Source: Planctomycetota bacterium (GTDB taxonomy: Bacteria; Planctomycetota; Planctomycetia; Pirellulales; Pirellulaceae). Taken from it: DNA of 64,000 nt. This document shows positions 18,868 to 28,424 of the stretch, one piece after another. Below the pieces are notes generated by a model. It made no database searches. It was not told the origin of the DNA and worked only from the letters and a program-made list of their open reading frames with translations. The stretch lies in contig CAUJKE010000206.1 of assembly GCA_963205385.1 (NCBI GenBank), forward strand, positions 43,659 through 107,658, given 5' to 3'. A program made the translations under genes and the position numbers. Every line of letters starts with the position of its first letter. Position 1 is the first letter of the stretch.

Positions 18868-20310
18868 ATGCCACATCTGCCCCTCGAACTCCGCCAATAC
18901 CTCACAAACGCCGCGCGGCGCGACTTTCTCTATCACTGCGGTCTGGGCCTGGGTTCGCTGGCGCTCGGCGCGATGCAGGCCCAAGCCGCGGCGCCTGCGA
19001 CAAGCAATCCCACCGCGCCGCGCCCGCCCCACTTTCCCGCTAAAGCCAAAGGGGTGATTCAGCTCTTCATGGCCGGCGGACCGAGTCAACTCGAACTGTT
19101 CGACTACAAGCCGAAGCTCCAGGCGTTGCACGGCAAGCCGGTGCCGCAGTCCTACCTCGAAGGCAAACGCTTCGCATTTCTCAAGCCCAATGCGACGCTC
19201 CTCGGCACGAAACGCAAGTTCGCCCAACATGGCGCCAGCGGCGCGGAACTCTCGGAACTCTTGCCCCATACCGCAAAAATCGCCGACGATATCGCCATCG
19301 TCCGCACGATGCACACCGACAACTTCAATCACGGCCCGGCCAAGCTCATCGCCCAAACCGGCTTTCAAAACTTCGGCGCGCCGACGTTCGGCTCCTGGCT
19401 CCTCTACGGGCTCGGCAGTGAAAGCGAAAACCTCCCCGGCTACGTCGTGCTCCTCTCCGGCCCGCGCGGGCCACGCGGCGGCGCGTACCTCTGGTCCAAC
19501 GGGTTTCTCCCCAGCCATCTGCAAGGAACGCCGCTACGTTCCTCCGGCGAGCCGATCCTCAATCTGGCCAACCCCGCCGGCGTCGATGCCGCGCGGCAAG
19601 AGCGCACGGTGCAAACGATCGCGCGCCTCAACGCCCTGCGTCACGCGGTCACCGGCGATGACGAAATCGCCGCCCGCACCGCGAGCTATGAACTCGCGTT
19701 TCGGATGCAGACCAGCGCGCCGGAATTGGTGGATATTTCGGACGAAACGCAAGAAACGCTTGATCTTTACGGCGTGAAGCCGGGCGAGTCGTCGTTCGCG
19801 CACAACGTGCTACTCGCGCGGCGACTCATCGAGCGCGGCGTCCGCTGCGTCACGCTCTTTCACACCGACTGGGATCATCACGGCGGCGGTGAAAACCTCG
19901 AAGGCTACCTCGACAAGCTCTGCCGCGAGACCGATCAACCCTGCTCGGCGCTGGTGCAAGATCTCAAGCGCCGCGGCATGCTCGACGACACGCTGGTCGT
20001 CTGGGGTGGCGAATTCGGCCGCACGCCGATGGGCGAAGTTCGCGCCACCGTCGGCCGCGATCACCATATCGACGCCTACACCATCTGGCTCGCAGGGGGC
20101 GGTGTTCGCGGCGGCCAAACGCTGGGGGCCACCGACGAACTCGGCTTCTACAGCGAAGATGGCAGCGACCGCCACCACGTCCACGACCTCCACGCCACCA
20201 CACTGCACCTCATGGGCCTCGACCACGAACGCCTAACATTCAAGCACCAAGGCCGCAACTTCAAGATCACGGACGTGGCCGGCGAAGTGATTCAGCCGCT
20301 GGTGGGTTAA
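18868..20310 (+). CDS. DUF1501 exported protein
   Basis: The 480-residue protein has a Tat-like N-terminus (ARRDFLYHCGLGLGSLALGA) and the DUF1501 fold, related to alkaline phosphatase/sulfatases: IQLFMAGGPSQLELFDYKPK, WDHHGGGENLEGYL, VVWGGEFGRTPMGE and GRDHHIDAYTIWLAGGG. The His/Asp/Glu positions suggest metal binding. It is the usual partner of DUF1549/DUF1553 cytochromes and is surely cotranscribed with the upstream gene. Substrate unknown. Confidence 0.93.
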   Translation: MPHLPLELRQYLTNAARRDFLYHCGLGLGSLALGAMQAQAAAPATSNPTAPRPPHFPAKAKGVIQLFMAGGPSQLELFDYKPKLQALHGKPVPQSYLEGKRFAFLKPNATLLGTKRKFAQHGASGAELSELLPHTAKIADDIAIVRTMHTDNFNHGPAKLIAQTGFQNFGAPTFGSWLLYGLGSESENLPGYVVLLSGPRGPRGGAYLWSNGFLPSHLQGTPLRSSGEPILNLANPAGVDAARQERTVQTIARLNALRHAVTGDDEIAARTASYELAFRMQTSAPELVDISDETQETLDLYGVKPGESSFAHNVLLARRLIERGVRCVTLFHTDWDHHGGGENLEGYLDKLCRETDQPCSALVQDLKRRGMLDDTLVVWGGEFGRTPMGEVRATVGRDHHIDAYTIWLAGGGVRGGQTLGATDELGFYSEDGSDRHHVHDLHATTLHLMGLDHERLTFKHQGRNFKITDVAGEVIQPLVG

Positions 20311-20662
20311 GAACGAAGAGAACGATGGTTTGCGACCAAGACCCCATCCGGCTCGCCCGGATGGTGAATCAGTTGGCGAGCTAGGCGCGCATGGGATTAT
20401 GGGACATGGCTCTGTCCTCCTAGGAATTCGGCCGGAGTGTATATCAACAGACCAGGATACCCAAGCTCCGCAAGCGTTTTGTAGACCCGCGGCAGGGTGT
20501 GTGCGTTGGCAATGTGACGACAATTCTGAATCAATAGAAATTGTACCCCGCCGACTGCCGCAGCTCACAAACACCGCCGCACCGCCGCCAAACGATCGCT
20601 AATATGCTACGATACGACTACTAGCCAATGCTTTACCAACGCCAAATGTTCACCATTCTTCC
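20311..20662. other. 352-bp intergenic region with a palindromic repeat
   Basis: No gene is seen. The region carries one copy of a dispersed palindrome (20341-20367) 30 bp after the DUF1501 stop, which could act as its terminator without a U tract, and otherwise low-information sequence up to the phosphoesterase gene. Confidence 0.4.
20341..20367. repeat. Dispersed palindrome, copy 1
   Basis: Perfect 8-bp stem CCATCCGG-ctcgc-CCGGATGG within accccatccggctcgcccgg. Copy 2 at 28987 has the same frame with one compensated base-pair change; a related copy is at 37881. Confidence 0.6.
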
Positions 20663-21325
20663 ATGCCGCGCACCATTGCCATTGGCGACATTCACGGTTG
20701 TTCCGCGGCGCTGGCCGCGGTGCTGGATGCCGTGGCGCCGACGCCGGCCGATACGATCGTCACGCTGGGGGACTATATCGACCGCGGGCCGGATAGTCGG
20801 GGCGTGATCGCGCAGCTCATCAAGCTGAAAGAGCGCTGTCAGCATGTGGCCCTGCTGGGGAATCACGAGATCATTTTGCGGGATGTGAGCGAGGGACGCG
20901 CGCCGCTGGCGTTTTGGCTGGAAGCTTGCGGCGGCGAGGCGACGCTGGCCAGTTATGGCGGAGCGCTCGATTCGATTCCCGCCGAGCACTGGGAGTTCCT
21001 CAACAGTTGCCGCAAGTATTATGAAACCAAAACGCACATCTTTCTGCATGCGAACTACGCCCCTGCGCTTGCGCTCGACAAGCAACCGGACGAACTCTTG
21101 TTCTGGATGCATCTGCTGCGGATTCCAGCGCCGCATATGTCCGGCAAGCAGGTCATTGTCGGGCACACGCCGCAACGCGATTGCCAGATCCTCAACGCCG
21201 GCCACGTGGTCTGCATCGATACCTGGTGTTGCGGCAATGGCTGCCTCACCGCTTACGATGTCGCTACGCAGGCAGTCTGGCAGGCGGACAAGAGCGGCGT
21301 GCTCACAAAGTCGCCTGCACAGTGA
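20663..21325 (+). CDS. Calcineurin-like metallophosphoesterase (PP2A-type/diadenosine tetraphosphatase-like)
   Basis: The 220-residue cytoplasmic protein has the PPP-family metal-binding motifs in order: GDIHG (residues 8-12), GDYIDRGPDSRG (about 35) and GNHE (about 67), with a later histidine motif VGHTPQRD. It should dephosphorylate phosphoproteins or hydrolyse dinucleoside polyphosphates; the sequence does not discriminate between these. It appears monocistronic. The ribosome site is weak. Confidence 0.92.
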   Translation: MPRTIAIGDIHGCSAALAAVLDAVAPTPADTIVTLGDYIDRGPDSRGVIAQLIKLKERCQHVALLGNHEIILRDVSEGRAPLAFWLEACGGEATLASYGGALDSIPAEHWEFLNSCRKYYETKTHIFLHANYAPALALDKQPDELLFWMHLLRIPAPHMSGKQVIVGHTPQRDCQILNAGHVVCIDTWCCGNGCLTAYDVATQAVWQADKSGVLTKSPAQ

Positions 21326-21369
21326 CTCTTGCGCGCAATGACTCGTCTGCGCAATGACGCGCTGCCGCT

Positions 21370-22773
21370 CTAGTTCCCCTTCTTAAACTTCCACGTCGTC
21401 GAAGGTGTGTACGCGGCGCGCATATCGCCGACCAGCCTGGCGACGACTTCGGGATGTTCTTTCGCAACGTCGTGCTTCTCGCCGAGATCGCTCGACAAGT
21501 CGAACAACTGCGGCGGCGTTCCATACGGTTGCTCGACGAGTTTCCAGTGGCCGGAGCGCACCGCTTGCGAGCCGCCCCGTTCGTAGAACGCCCAGTAGAG
21601 ATAGTCGTGCTTCTTTTGGAGTGAATCCTGACCGAGCAGCGTGGGGGCGAAGGAGATGCCGTCGATATCTTTCGGCACGGCGGCGGAATCGCCTGCGAGC
21701 GCGGCGAAGGTGGGGAGAATATCGACATGACCGGCGATGAGATCGGTTTTCTGTCCGGCCGCGATATGCCCCGGCCAACGCGCAATCATCGGGACGCGGA
21801 TGCCCCCTTCGTACAAATCGCGCTTGGTGCCGCGCAGCGGGCCGCTGGAGTTGTTCATCGTCGCGTTGTAGCCCCCTTCGTTGTGCGGGCCATTGTCGGA
21901 CGTGAACATCACGAGAGTGTTCTTATCAAGACCATATTCCGCGAGCGCCTGCATCAAGCGGCCGACGTCGCGGTCCATGCGGGTAATCATGGCGGCGTGC
22001 CCTTTGCGCGGCGCGGGCCAGTCTTTGTTCGCAAACTCGCCAAGGTCGGGAACTTCCATCCCTTCCCGGCCGGCTTCGTTGTTGGCGTGAGGAATGGTGA
22101 GCGAAAGATAGAGAAAGAACGGTTCGCCACGGCGGCGCTTTACGAAATCGAGCGCCTCGGCCATGATCAGGTCGTGGCTGTACTCGACTTTCTCACTCGC
22201 CTGGCCGTTCCCCTGCGGACCTTCGTTAGGAACGACGTTCTTCAACTTCACGCGCTCGTTGCCGTGATAGAGAAACGTGGGATAGTAGTTGTGCGCGTGA
22301 ACCTGGTTGAGATAGCCGTAGAACTCATCAAAGCCTTGTTTGGTCGGATAACCTGTCGAGCCTTCCTCGCCGAGTCCCCACTTGCCGAACAGCCCCGTCG
22401 TGTAGCCGGCCTTTTTCAACACTTCCGCGACGGTCACATCCTCCGGCCGGAGCGGGTCGCGGGCGTTGCCGCGAATGAGGCAGTGCCCGGTGTGGTAGCC
22501 GGTCATCAACACGCAGCGCGACGGCGCGCAAACGGTCGAACCAGCGTAGTAATCAGTAAAGGTCAGCCCCTCCTTCGCGAGTTTGTCGATGTTGGGCGTT
22601 GGGAAACTCCGCTGGCCAAAGCAACTCAAGTCGCCATAGCCTAAATCGTCGGCCATGATGAAAATGAGGTTGGGCCGGGGCGGCTCTTGGCTCCACGCGG
22701 CGTCCTGGAATGCCAACAAAAATCCAGCGGCGACGAAGCCAACGTAAGCGAGAAGTAGGGATTTGTGTGTCAT
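21370..22773 (-). CDS. Secreted type I sulfatase
   Basis: The 467-residue enzyme starts at MTHKSLLLAYVGFVAAGFLL (signal peptide); the track ORF adds 41 residues that are not supported. The sulfatase signature CAPSRCVLMTG is at C82, the cysteine converted to formylglycine, and metal-ligand motifs are present (FIMADDLGYGD, VMFTSDNGPHNEGG). PLRGTKRDLYEGGIRVPMIA is typical of arylsulfatase A-like enzymes. It should cleave sulfate esters, probably of algal polysaccharides, in the periplasm or outside. Planctomycetes encode many such enzymes. It is convergent with the phosphoesterase gene. Confidence 0.94.
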   Translation of the reverse strand: MTHKSLLLAYVGFVAAGFLLAFQDAAWSQEPPRPNLIFIMADDLGYGDLSCFGQRSFPTPNIDKLAKEGLTFTDYYAGSTVCAPSRCVLMTGYHTGHCLIRGNARDPLRPEDVTVAEVLKKAGYTTGLFGKWGLGEEGSTGYPTKQGFDEFYGYLNQVHAHNYYPTFLYHGNERVKLKNVVPNEGPQGNGQASEKVEYSHDLIMAEALDFVKRRRGEPFFLYLSLTIPHANNEAGREGMEVPDLGEFANKDWPAPRKGHAAMITRMDRDVGRLMQALAEYGLDKNTLVMFTSDNGPHNEGGYNATMNNSSGPLRGTKRDLYEGGIRVPMIARWPGHIAAGQKTDLIAGHVDILPTFAALAGDSAAVPKDIDGISFAPTLLGQDSLQKKHDYLYWAFYERGGSQAVRSGHWKLVEQPYGTPPQLFDLSSDLGEKHDVAKEHPEVVARLVGDMRAAYTPSTTWKFKKGN

Positions 22774-22983
22774 GGGGTGTTGTTGATTGGGGCGTGAGAA
22801 ATGAGGCAGGCGGTCAGGAGCTAGTTGTAGTGTAGCCGCCACTGACGCCGGATGCCAATTCACGACCACGGCCATAGGAACCGTCCGCAACTCCATGCGC
22901 CCGTTGCCGCCTCAGCGCGACGGGCGAATTCCGGTAAACTGAAAGGCTACCCAAACGCGACTCACCCACCCTTATATTCCACC

Positions 22984-23418
22984 ATGAGTGCTGTTTACGA
23001 AAATTTTGGCGTGTCGTTCATGTATCCCGAGAATTGGCAACTGGCCGATGAATCGGGACCGCAAGACGCTGGCCCCAAGACCATCTCCGTCCACAGTCCC
23101 AGCGGTGCGTTCTGGTCGCTGCAAGTCTGCGACCCGCCGGCCGATCCGCAAAGCCTGGCCGATCAATTCAAGCTCACGATGGCGGCGGAATACGAAGGGC
23201 TGGAAGCATTCGCCGCGGCCGAAGAAGTCGCCGACCTGAGCCTGCTGGGCTACGACATGGACTTCTATTGCCTGGACTTTGTCATCTCCGCGAACGTGCG
23301 CGCGGCGCGCGTGGGCCAGCGGGTGTACGTCATCTCCTGCCAGGCAGAGACGCGCGAGTTCGACGAGCTGTCGCCGGTCTTTAAGGCGATGACGATTAGT
23401 CTGCTGCGCGAAAAGTAA
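22984..23418 (+). CDS. Conserved hypothetical protein (PsbP/DcrB-like fold possible)
   Basis: The 144-residue protein starts at MSAVYENFGVSFMYPENWQL; the longer track ORF overlaps the sulfatase promoter region. Features such as GVSFMYPENWQL and the alternating hydrophobic strands resemble PsbP/DcrB-like small domains of unknown role. There is no signal peptide. It is convergent with the gene at 23484 and shares a bidirectional terminator with it. Confidence 0.7.
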   Translation: MSAVYENFGVSFMYPENWQLADESGPQDAGPKTISVHSPSGAFWSLQVCDPPADPQSLADQFKLTMAAEYEGLEAFAAAEEVADLSLLGYDMDFYCLDFVISANVRAARVGQRVYVISCQAETREFDELSPVFKAMTISLLREK

Positions 23419-23452
23419 AAAAGCGTCCTCGGACAATTGCCCGAGGACGCTT
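23413..23452. terminator. Bidirectional intrinsic terminator
   Basis: AAGCGTCCTCGG (23421-23432) pairs perfectly with CCGAGGACGCTT (23441-23452) around an 8-nt loop. On the minus strand it is followed by TTTTTTACTTTT, a strong U tract. It lies directly after the plus-strand stop codon and 31 bp after the minus-strand one, so it serves two convergent genes. Confidence 0.85.
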
Positions 23453-23483
23453 GAGATTTCGCGGTGCTCACGTCCGGCGTCGT

Positions 23484-25004
23484 TTAGAATTCGACCATGT
23501 ACTTCTCGGTCATCTTACGGCGAATGTCCGCAGTGGAATTGCCGATCGCTTGGCGCAGTTCGGCGAGGGTCATCCCCATGTACGCCCGCGCAGTCTTCTC
23601 CGCCTTTTGCCGCTCGCTCAAGCCCTGCGGCGCGCCCACCTGGTAGCTATAAGTGTTGTAGACGCCGCTATAGCCGCCATACCAACCACCGACCATCCCG
23701 ACAAAATCCGATCCTGTCGGCATGATCGTGACCGGCCGTTCGAGGTTGGAGGAGTTGTCGGCCGCCTTGGCGTACGCCGCCCGGCCTTTGTAGGCATAGG
23801 TGCGGAAGGCTTGCGCCACGTTCCCGCCATACTCGGTCAACTCAGGGTCGACGTTGAGCAGCGGCAATTGATCGATCTTGCGGGCGTAACGATCGTACCA
23901 GCCGGTCGAGTTTTGATACTTGCGATTCTCGGGATCGGCCATGTCGTTGAGCAAAGCGGTGATCTCGCGGAAGTACTGCTGGGAAGCAATCGCCTTGGGA
24001 TTGTTCGAGGCTGCATCGCTCGCGGTCGTGGTTGGCTCCGGGGCGGGAAGCGTCGGCGGATCGATGATGCTCAACACGCGGCGCAGGCCACCGGCGCTGA
24101 GGTCGCCGCCGAGGAAGATCGTGTTGCCGCCCATGCTCACCTGCCAGCCTTCGATCTCGTCGATCATCAACCCTTGGCGTTTGATGACCTCGATGATCAG
24201 CGGCTTGGCGTAGTCCTTCATCATGCTCGGATCGACGGCGAAATCGATCCGGAGCTTCGCGTTGAGCGTATCGGTCGCCTTGACCCCCAGCGCGATCCCT
24301 TGGATGCTACTGAGAACTTGAGCGAGGGCGTCCTTGTCGATGTTCCGGCGTGCTTTGAGCGTGTCGAGATTGTCGAGTCGCTGCCGCAACCGCGTGGGAT
24401 TGGTGAGGCCGGCCAGGTCGAGCGCGAGCATCACTTCGGTTCCCACGGTTTCGGGAAACTCCGCCATCTTGGCCAGGTACGGCGAGAGCTTGATCTGCGT
24501 ATCGCTCCCCGCATGCATCGCCCAGCGCAGCGCCTTTTGCCGATTCGCCGGCCCGAGCGCGCCAAAACGGTTCGAACCAAGCTTGATGAGATACGCGTCT
24601 GACGGCAGCAGCACGGCCGGCAGGTCGCCAAACTTCTCCACCACGCCGCCAATCTTGGTGTTCAGCGTCTCGACCGAGATGTCACTGTTGGTCTCGATCA
24701 TCGAGACTTCCCAGATGGGGTGCATGGTCGCAATGTTCAATTCGGACCCCATGACAACGGTTTTAATGTCTTCCCGCGGAACCAGGTGCTTATCCACGCT
24801 GCTCGTGCCTCGCAACGTGTGCTTGCGAAACTCCTCCGCGAACACGCTCCCCCGCAACCTATCCGCCTGAATCACCACCAAGGCGTTGGCGTCCTCGGGA
24901 ATGGGGGCGATCAAGTGGGTGAGCAAATCCTGAGCCTGAACTGTGGAACCAGCCAGCAGGGCCAGCATTACGGCCCAACACAGCCGCCGCGAAGCGAGAA
25001 TCAT
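23484..25004 (-). CDS. Exported hypothetical protein
   Basis: The 506-residue protein starts at MILASRRLCWAVMLALLAGS (signal peptide) with AGGAAA 10 bp upstream; the track start 19 codons earlier is not supported. After the signal, repeated segments such as LTHLIAPIPEDANALVVIQA and LALDLAGLTNPTRLRQRLDN resemble planctomycete periplasmic proteins with two related lobes, but I cannot name the family. A low-complexity linker (PAPEPTTTASDAASNNP) near residue 350 separates the lobes from a C-terminal segment. No catalytic motif is seen. Expression ends at the terminator at 23413. Confidence 0.75.
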   Translation of the reverse strand: MILASRRLCWAVMLALLAGSTVQAQDLLTHLIAPIPEDANALVVIQADRLRGSVFAEEFRKHTLRGTSSVDKHLVPREDIKTVVMGSELNIATMHPIWEVSMIETNSDISVETLNTKIGGVVEKFGDLPAVLLPSDAYLIKLGSNRFGALGPANRQKALRWAMHAGSDTQIKLSPYLAKMAEFPETVGTEVMLALDLAGLTNPTRLRQRLDNLDTLKARRNIDKDALAQVLSSIQGIALGVKATDTLNAKLRIDFAVDPSMMKDYAKPLIIEVIKRQGLMIDEIEGWQVSMGGNTIFLGGDLSAGGLRRVLSIIDPPTLPAPEPTTTASDAASNNPKAIASQQYFREITALLNDMADPENRKYQNSTGWYDRYARKIDQLPLLNVDPELTEYGGNVAQAFRTYAYKGRAAYAKAADNSSNLERPVTIMPTGSDFVGMVGGWYGGYSGVYNTYSYQVGAPQGLSERQKAEKTARAYMGMTLAELRQAIGNSTADIRRKMTEKYMVEF

Positions 25005-25235
25005 GTTGTTTTTCCTGTAGAGATTGCGGAAGAGTTGCCACGGCAGCGGCAATATAGACATGCCTTAATTCTAATCTGCCGCACCACAGGCGTACAACCG
25101 GCTTTTGGCGGGTTGAAAGGGAAAAAGGGGGCTGAAACGGTGTTTCGCCTTGGTTTGGCGGCGCATGCTAGTTGCGTCGCCAGGGACGCAGAAATTGTCG
25201 CTAACTCAATGTGACGTCGTCCGAGCGCTATGGAT

Positions 25236-26144
25236 TTATGGAATGCGATGCCCTTGCGCTGCTTCCCACAAGGCGTACCAATCCTCGCGCTCCAGCGTGA
25301 TGCGCGTGGATTGGGCGGCGCTGGTGATGCGCTCGAGCTTGTTCGTGCCGATCACCGGCAGCGGCCGGCTGGGGTGCGCCATGATCCAGGCGTAGGCTAG
25401 TTGGTCCAGCGGGGCGTCGTTGTACTTGGCGGACATGGCCGCCGCCGCGGCCGCGATGCGCTGCGCCGCCTCGTTCGTCGCGTCGAACAGCTTGCCGCTC
25501 GCCAACGGGCTCCAAGCCATCGGTTGCATCCGCTGCCGTTGGCATTGATCGAAGACGCCGTCAGATATCGGATCCATGTGCAGCAGATGGAACTCGACTT
25601 GATTGGTGACCAGCGGCTGTTCCATGAGGCTATTGAGCAGTTCGAACTGCTGAACGTTGTAGTTACTGACGCCGGCGGTCTTGATCTTCCCTTGCCGCAG
25701 GAGTTGATTGAGCCCCGCCGCCGTTTCTTCCCCGCTCGTCAGCCAATCGGGACGGTGGACTAAGAACAGCTCCACGCGGTCGGTTCCCAAAAGTCGCAAC
25801 GACTTCTCGACGCTCTTCACCAGCCGCGCCGCGGTGGCGTTGTAATGCGCCGTTTTGCGCTCGGGATGAAATTTGTTGGGGACATAGATCCCCGCCTTGG
25901 TGACGATCTCCAGCTTTTCCCGCAGCGCAGGCGACGCGGCCAGCGCGCGGCCGAGCGCCTCTTCCACCTCGTACGCGCCATAGATCTCCGCCGTGTCGAT
26001 CGTCGTCAGGCCAAGTTCGACGCACTTCTCAAGGCGGCCGAGAATCGCCTGCGGCGTGGGATTGTCTTTCAGCAAACGCCAGGTGCCGAAGGCGATGCGG
26101 GAGAATTCGGGGCTATGCGGGGCGAGCCTGGTGCGCGGAATCAT
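25236..26144 (-). CDS. Aldo/keto reductase (YdhF-like)
   Basis: The 302-residue NADPH-dependent oxidoreductase has the AKR catalytic tetrad D50, Y55, K83 and H130 (TIDTAEIYG, VTKAG, LVHRPDW). Conserved segments (GTWRLLK, GVSNYNVQQFELL, NQVEFHLLHMDPISDGVFDQ) match the E. coli YdhF subgroup. It should reduce carbonyls in the cytoplasm, with unknown natural substrate. It stands alone on the minus strand, 170 bp downstream of the persulfide operon, and may have its own promoter. Confidence 0.92.
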   Translation of the reverse strand: MIPRTRLAPHSPEFSRIAFGTWRLLKDNPTPQAILGRLEKCVELGLTTIDTAEIYGAYEVEEALGRALAASPALREKLEIVTKAGIYVPNKFHPERKTAHYNATAARLVKSVEKSLRLLGTDRVELFLVHRPDWLTSGEETAAGLNQLLRQGKIKTAGVSNYNVQQFELLNSLMEQPLVTNQVEFHLLHMDPISDGVFDQCQRQRMQPMAWSPLASGKLFDATNEAAQRIAAAAAAMSAKYNDAPLDQLAYAWIMAHPSRPLPVIGTNKLERITSAAQSTRITLEREDWYALWEAAQGHRIP

Positions 26145-26314
26145 AAGCGTGGTGGAGCCAAAGTGGAAACGAGAGCAACGAAGGCGTCAGCGTCGAGCGC
26201 CTCGACGATTATAGCCATTTTCTCGAACTCGTCTGCCGGCGCTGCCGCGCGCCGGCAGATTGTTTCGCTCACCATCGGTTTCTCATTCCACCCCGCGGCG
26301 CAGCCTCGTCCGCT

Positions 26315-27727
26315 TTAGCCGACAGGCTGCGTCGCCGTCTCGTGGGGAAGTTTGGACGTCACCCAGGCTTTGAAGCCTCCGACCATGTCCAAGACATCGT
26401 CGCGCCCCGCCTGCGCGAGCAGGCTCGCGCCGATGGCCGAGCGGTAGCCCCCTTCGCAATGCACGACGACGGGACGATTCGCGTCCACCTCGGCGGTGCG
26501 GTCGCGCAGTTGAATGAGCGGAATGTTCACGCTGTTGGCGATGTGCCCCGCGGCCCATTCCTTTTCACTGCGCACGTCGAGAACCGTCGGCGCAGCGTCG
26601 CTCGCGAGCTGTTCCGCGAGCGCCACGGCGGTGACCCGCTCGATCTTGGCCACCAGTTCAGGCCGATCGCGCAAAGCGTTCATCCCGTCGCCCAAATAGC
26701 CGGCCACATTGTCAAAGCCGATCCGGCCCAATCGCATGACGGCCTCGGCCTCTTGACCGGATTCGGCAATGATGACAATGGGATGCTCATGGTCGAGCAC
26801 GGTTCCGCACCATTGAGCATACTTGCCGCGGATGCCGACGTTGATCGAGCCAACTAAATGGGCGCCTTCGAAGTCAATCGCGTCGCGCACGTCCAATAAT
26901 TGCGCGCCTTGGCTCTGCAGCCGCAATACCTCCTCGACGGACAACGCCTGCAGGGACTGAGCCATGGAGGCTTCCAAGCTCAGACGTTCTTGGCGATTGA
27001 GGATGGCGTCGTAAACAAAATAATCCGGAGCTTCAGGCTGCTCCTCGGTCACAAGCTGTTTGAAGTCCGCGCGGCTCATCGGCTGCAAGGCGTAGTTGAA
27101 CTTCTTTTGCTCGCCGATGGTGGAGACGGTTTCGCTACTGAGATGCTTGCCGCACAACGACCCCGCGCCGTGGGCGGGGTAGACGAGTGTTTCGTCCGGC
27201 AACTTCACCAGCTTGTTCGTTAGCGAATCGTACAACATGTCCGCCAGGTCATCTGCCGTTACGCCGATCGAGGCCAGCAGGTCCGGACGGCCAACATCGC
27301 CGATGAACAACGTATCGCCGGTGAGCACCGCCAGCGGAGTCTCGGCGCTCTGCCCCAGGTCGTACACCAGAATCGAGATGCTCTCCGGCGTATGCCCAGG
27401 CGTTTCCAGGATTTCGAGGCGCACGTCGCCGAACTCGATCCGGTCTCCTTCAGCGAGTAGATGCGCCTTGAACTCCGGTTCAGCGCGACGGCCGAGGTAG
27501 ATTGTCGCCCCACATTGATCGCGCAGTTCGATGTGTCCGGCGAGGAAGTCCGCGTGAAAGTGCGTCAGAAAGACATGCTTGATCTGGCAACCGGCCGCTT
27601 GCGCGTCGGCGACGTATTGTTCGATATCGCGCTGCGGATCGACAACCGCCGCCGTTTTCGTTTTCTCGTCCGTAATCAAGTACGAAGCGTGCGACAGACA
27701 CGCCAGATAGTATTGTTTGAGTTGCAT
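26315..27727 (-). CDS. Persulfide dioxygenase-rhodanese fusion (CstB-like)
   Basis: The 470-residue protein starts at MQLKQYYLACLSHASYLITD with AGGAGC upstream. Residues about 1-250 are a metallo-beta-lactamase fold with iron ligands (THFHAD at 55-60, HTPES, GDTLFIGDVGRPDL, YPAHGAGSLCGK) as in ETHE1-type persulfide dioxygenases. A pseudo-rhodanese domain follows (LLDVRDAIDFEGAHLVGSIN, no active Cys), then a functional rhodanese with active loop CEGGYR (C424). The three-part arrangement matches CstB, which oxidises persulfides to thiosulfate. It is the third gene of an operon with an ArsR regulator and a rhodanese-DUF2892 protein. Confidence 0.93.
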   Translation of the reverse strand: MQLKQYYLACLSHASYLITDEKTKTAAVVDPQRDIEQYVADAQAAGCQIKHVFLTHFHADFLAGHIELRDQCGATIYLGRRAEPEFKAHLLAEGDRIEFGDVRLEILETPGHTPESISILVYDLGQSAETPLAVLTGDTLFIGDVGRPDLLASIGVTADDLADMLYDSLTNKLVKLPDETLVYPAHGAGSLCGKHLSSETVSTIGEQKKFNYALQPMSRADFKQLVTEEQPEAPDYFVYDAILNRQERLSLEASMAQSLQALSVEEVLRLQSQGAQLLDVRDAIDFEGAHLVGSINVGIRGKYAQWCGTVLDHEHPIVIIAESGQEAEAVMRLGRIGFDNVAGYLGDGMNALRDRPELVAKIERVTAVALAEQLASDAAPTVLDVRSEKEWAAGHIANSVNIPLIQLRDRTAEVDANRPVVVHCEGGYRSAIGASLLAQAGRDDVLDMVGGFKAWVTSKLPHETATQPVG

Positions 27728-27787
27728 GGCAGATGCTCCTGTTTCCAAAAGTGCTCAACGCCGTGACTGGGACGTTGGCAAGGTGAG

Positions 27788-28357
27788 TTAGCCGACGCGA
27801 CACGCGGCGCCGGTTGAACCAGAACCGCCGGAGACCTGATTCCACGGCATGCGCGCTAACAGCATCGCCATCCCGCAAGTATCCGTAATCCCGGCGAACA
27901 TCAGACCGGCGCCGACAAACGCGGAGAGCGCGATCCAATAAGGATGAACAAAAAAGCCCAACGCGGCCCCAATCACAACGAGGGCGCCGGCCGCGATGCG
28001 CACTTGTCGCTCGAGCGACATCGCCTTCTTGCCGCGCGTGATTGGCAGGCCGGTGGTTTCGCAGGCGAGCGTTCCGCCGTCCACGTTCACAACATTTTCA
28101 AAACCGGCGGCCACGAACCTTTCGCAGGCTTGCTGGGCCCGGTTTCCGGAGCGACAGATCACATAGAGCGGTCGCTCGGCATCGCCGGTGCGCTCGGCAA
28201 ACACGGCTTGTGGATCGAGACGGTCGAGCGGCACGTTGCGCGCGAACTCGACATGCGCCTCGCGGAATTCGACCGGCGTGCGAACGTCGATCAACTCGAT
28301 CGGCTCGCCGGATTTGTGAAGATGGTTGAAATCCGCAGCGGAAATCTTACTGGCCAT
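27788..28357 (-). CDS. Rhodanese-DUF2892 membrane protein
   Basis: The 189-residue protein has an N-terminal rhodanese domain (about 1-105) with active loop CRSGNRA (C68) and a C-terminal DUF2892 domain with two TM helices (AAGALVVIGAALGFFVHPYW and FVGAGLMFAGITDTCGMAML). It probably passes sulfane sulfur at the membrane. GAGGAG lies 7 bp upstream of the ATG. It lies between the ArsR regulator (67 bp) and the persulfide dioxygenase (60 bp). The DUF2892 module carries a conserved cysteine (DTCGM). Confidence 0.92.
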   Translation of the reverse strand: MASKISAADFNHLHKSGEPIELIDVRTPVEFREAHVEFARNVPLDRLDPQAVFAERTGDAERPLYVICRSGNRAQQACERFVAAGFENVVNVDGGTLACETTGLPITRGKKAMSLERQVRIAAGALVVIGAALGFFVHPYWIALSAFVGAGLMFAGITDTCGMAMLLARMPWNQVSGGSGSTGAACRVG

Positions 28358-28424
28358 GATCTTGCTCCTCGTTTACGTTAAATGTTGTTATGTCGTAACC
28401 TGACGATATATTTTCCCAAAAAAA

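Noticed and set aside
23451-24602. 383-residue plus-strand ORF
   Set aside because: Antisense to the exported hypothetical protein with a clear signal peptide; composition is arginine/histidine-rich without motifs.
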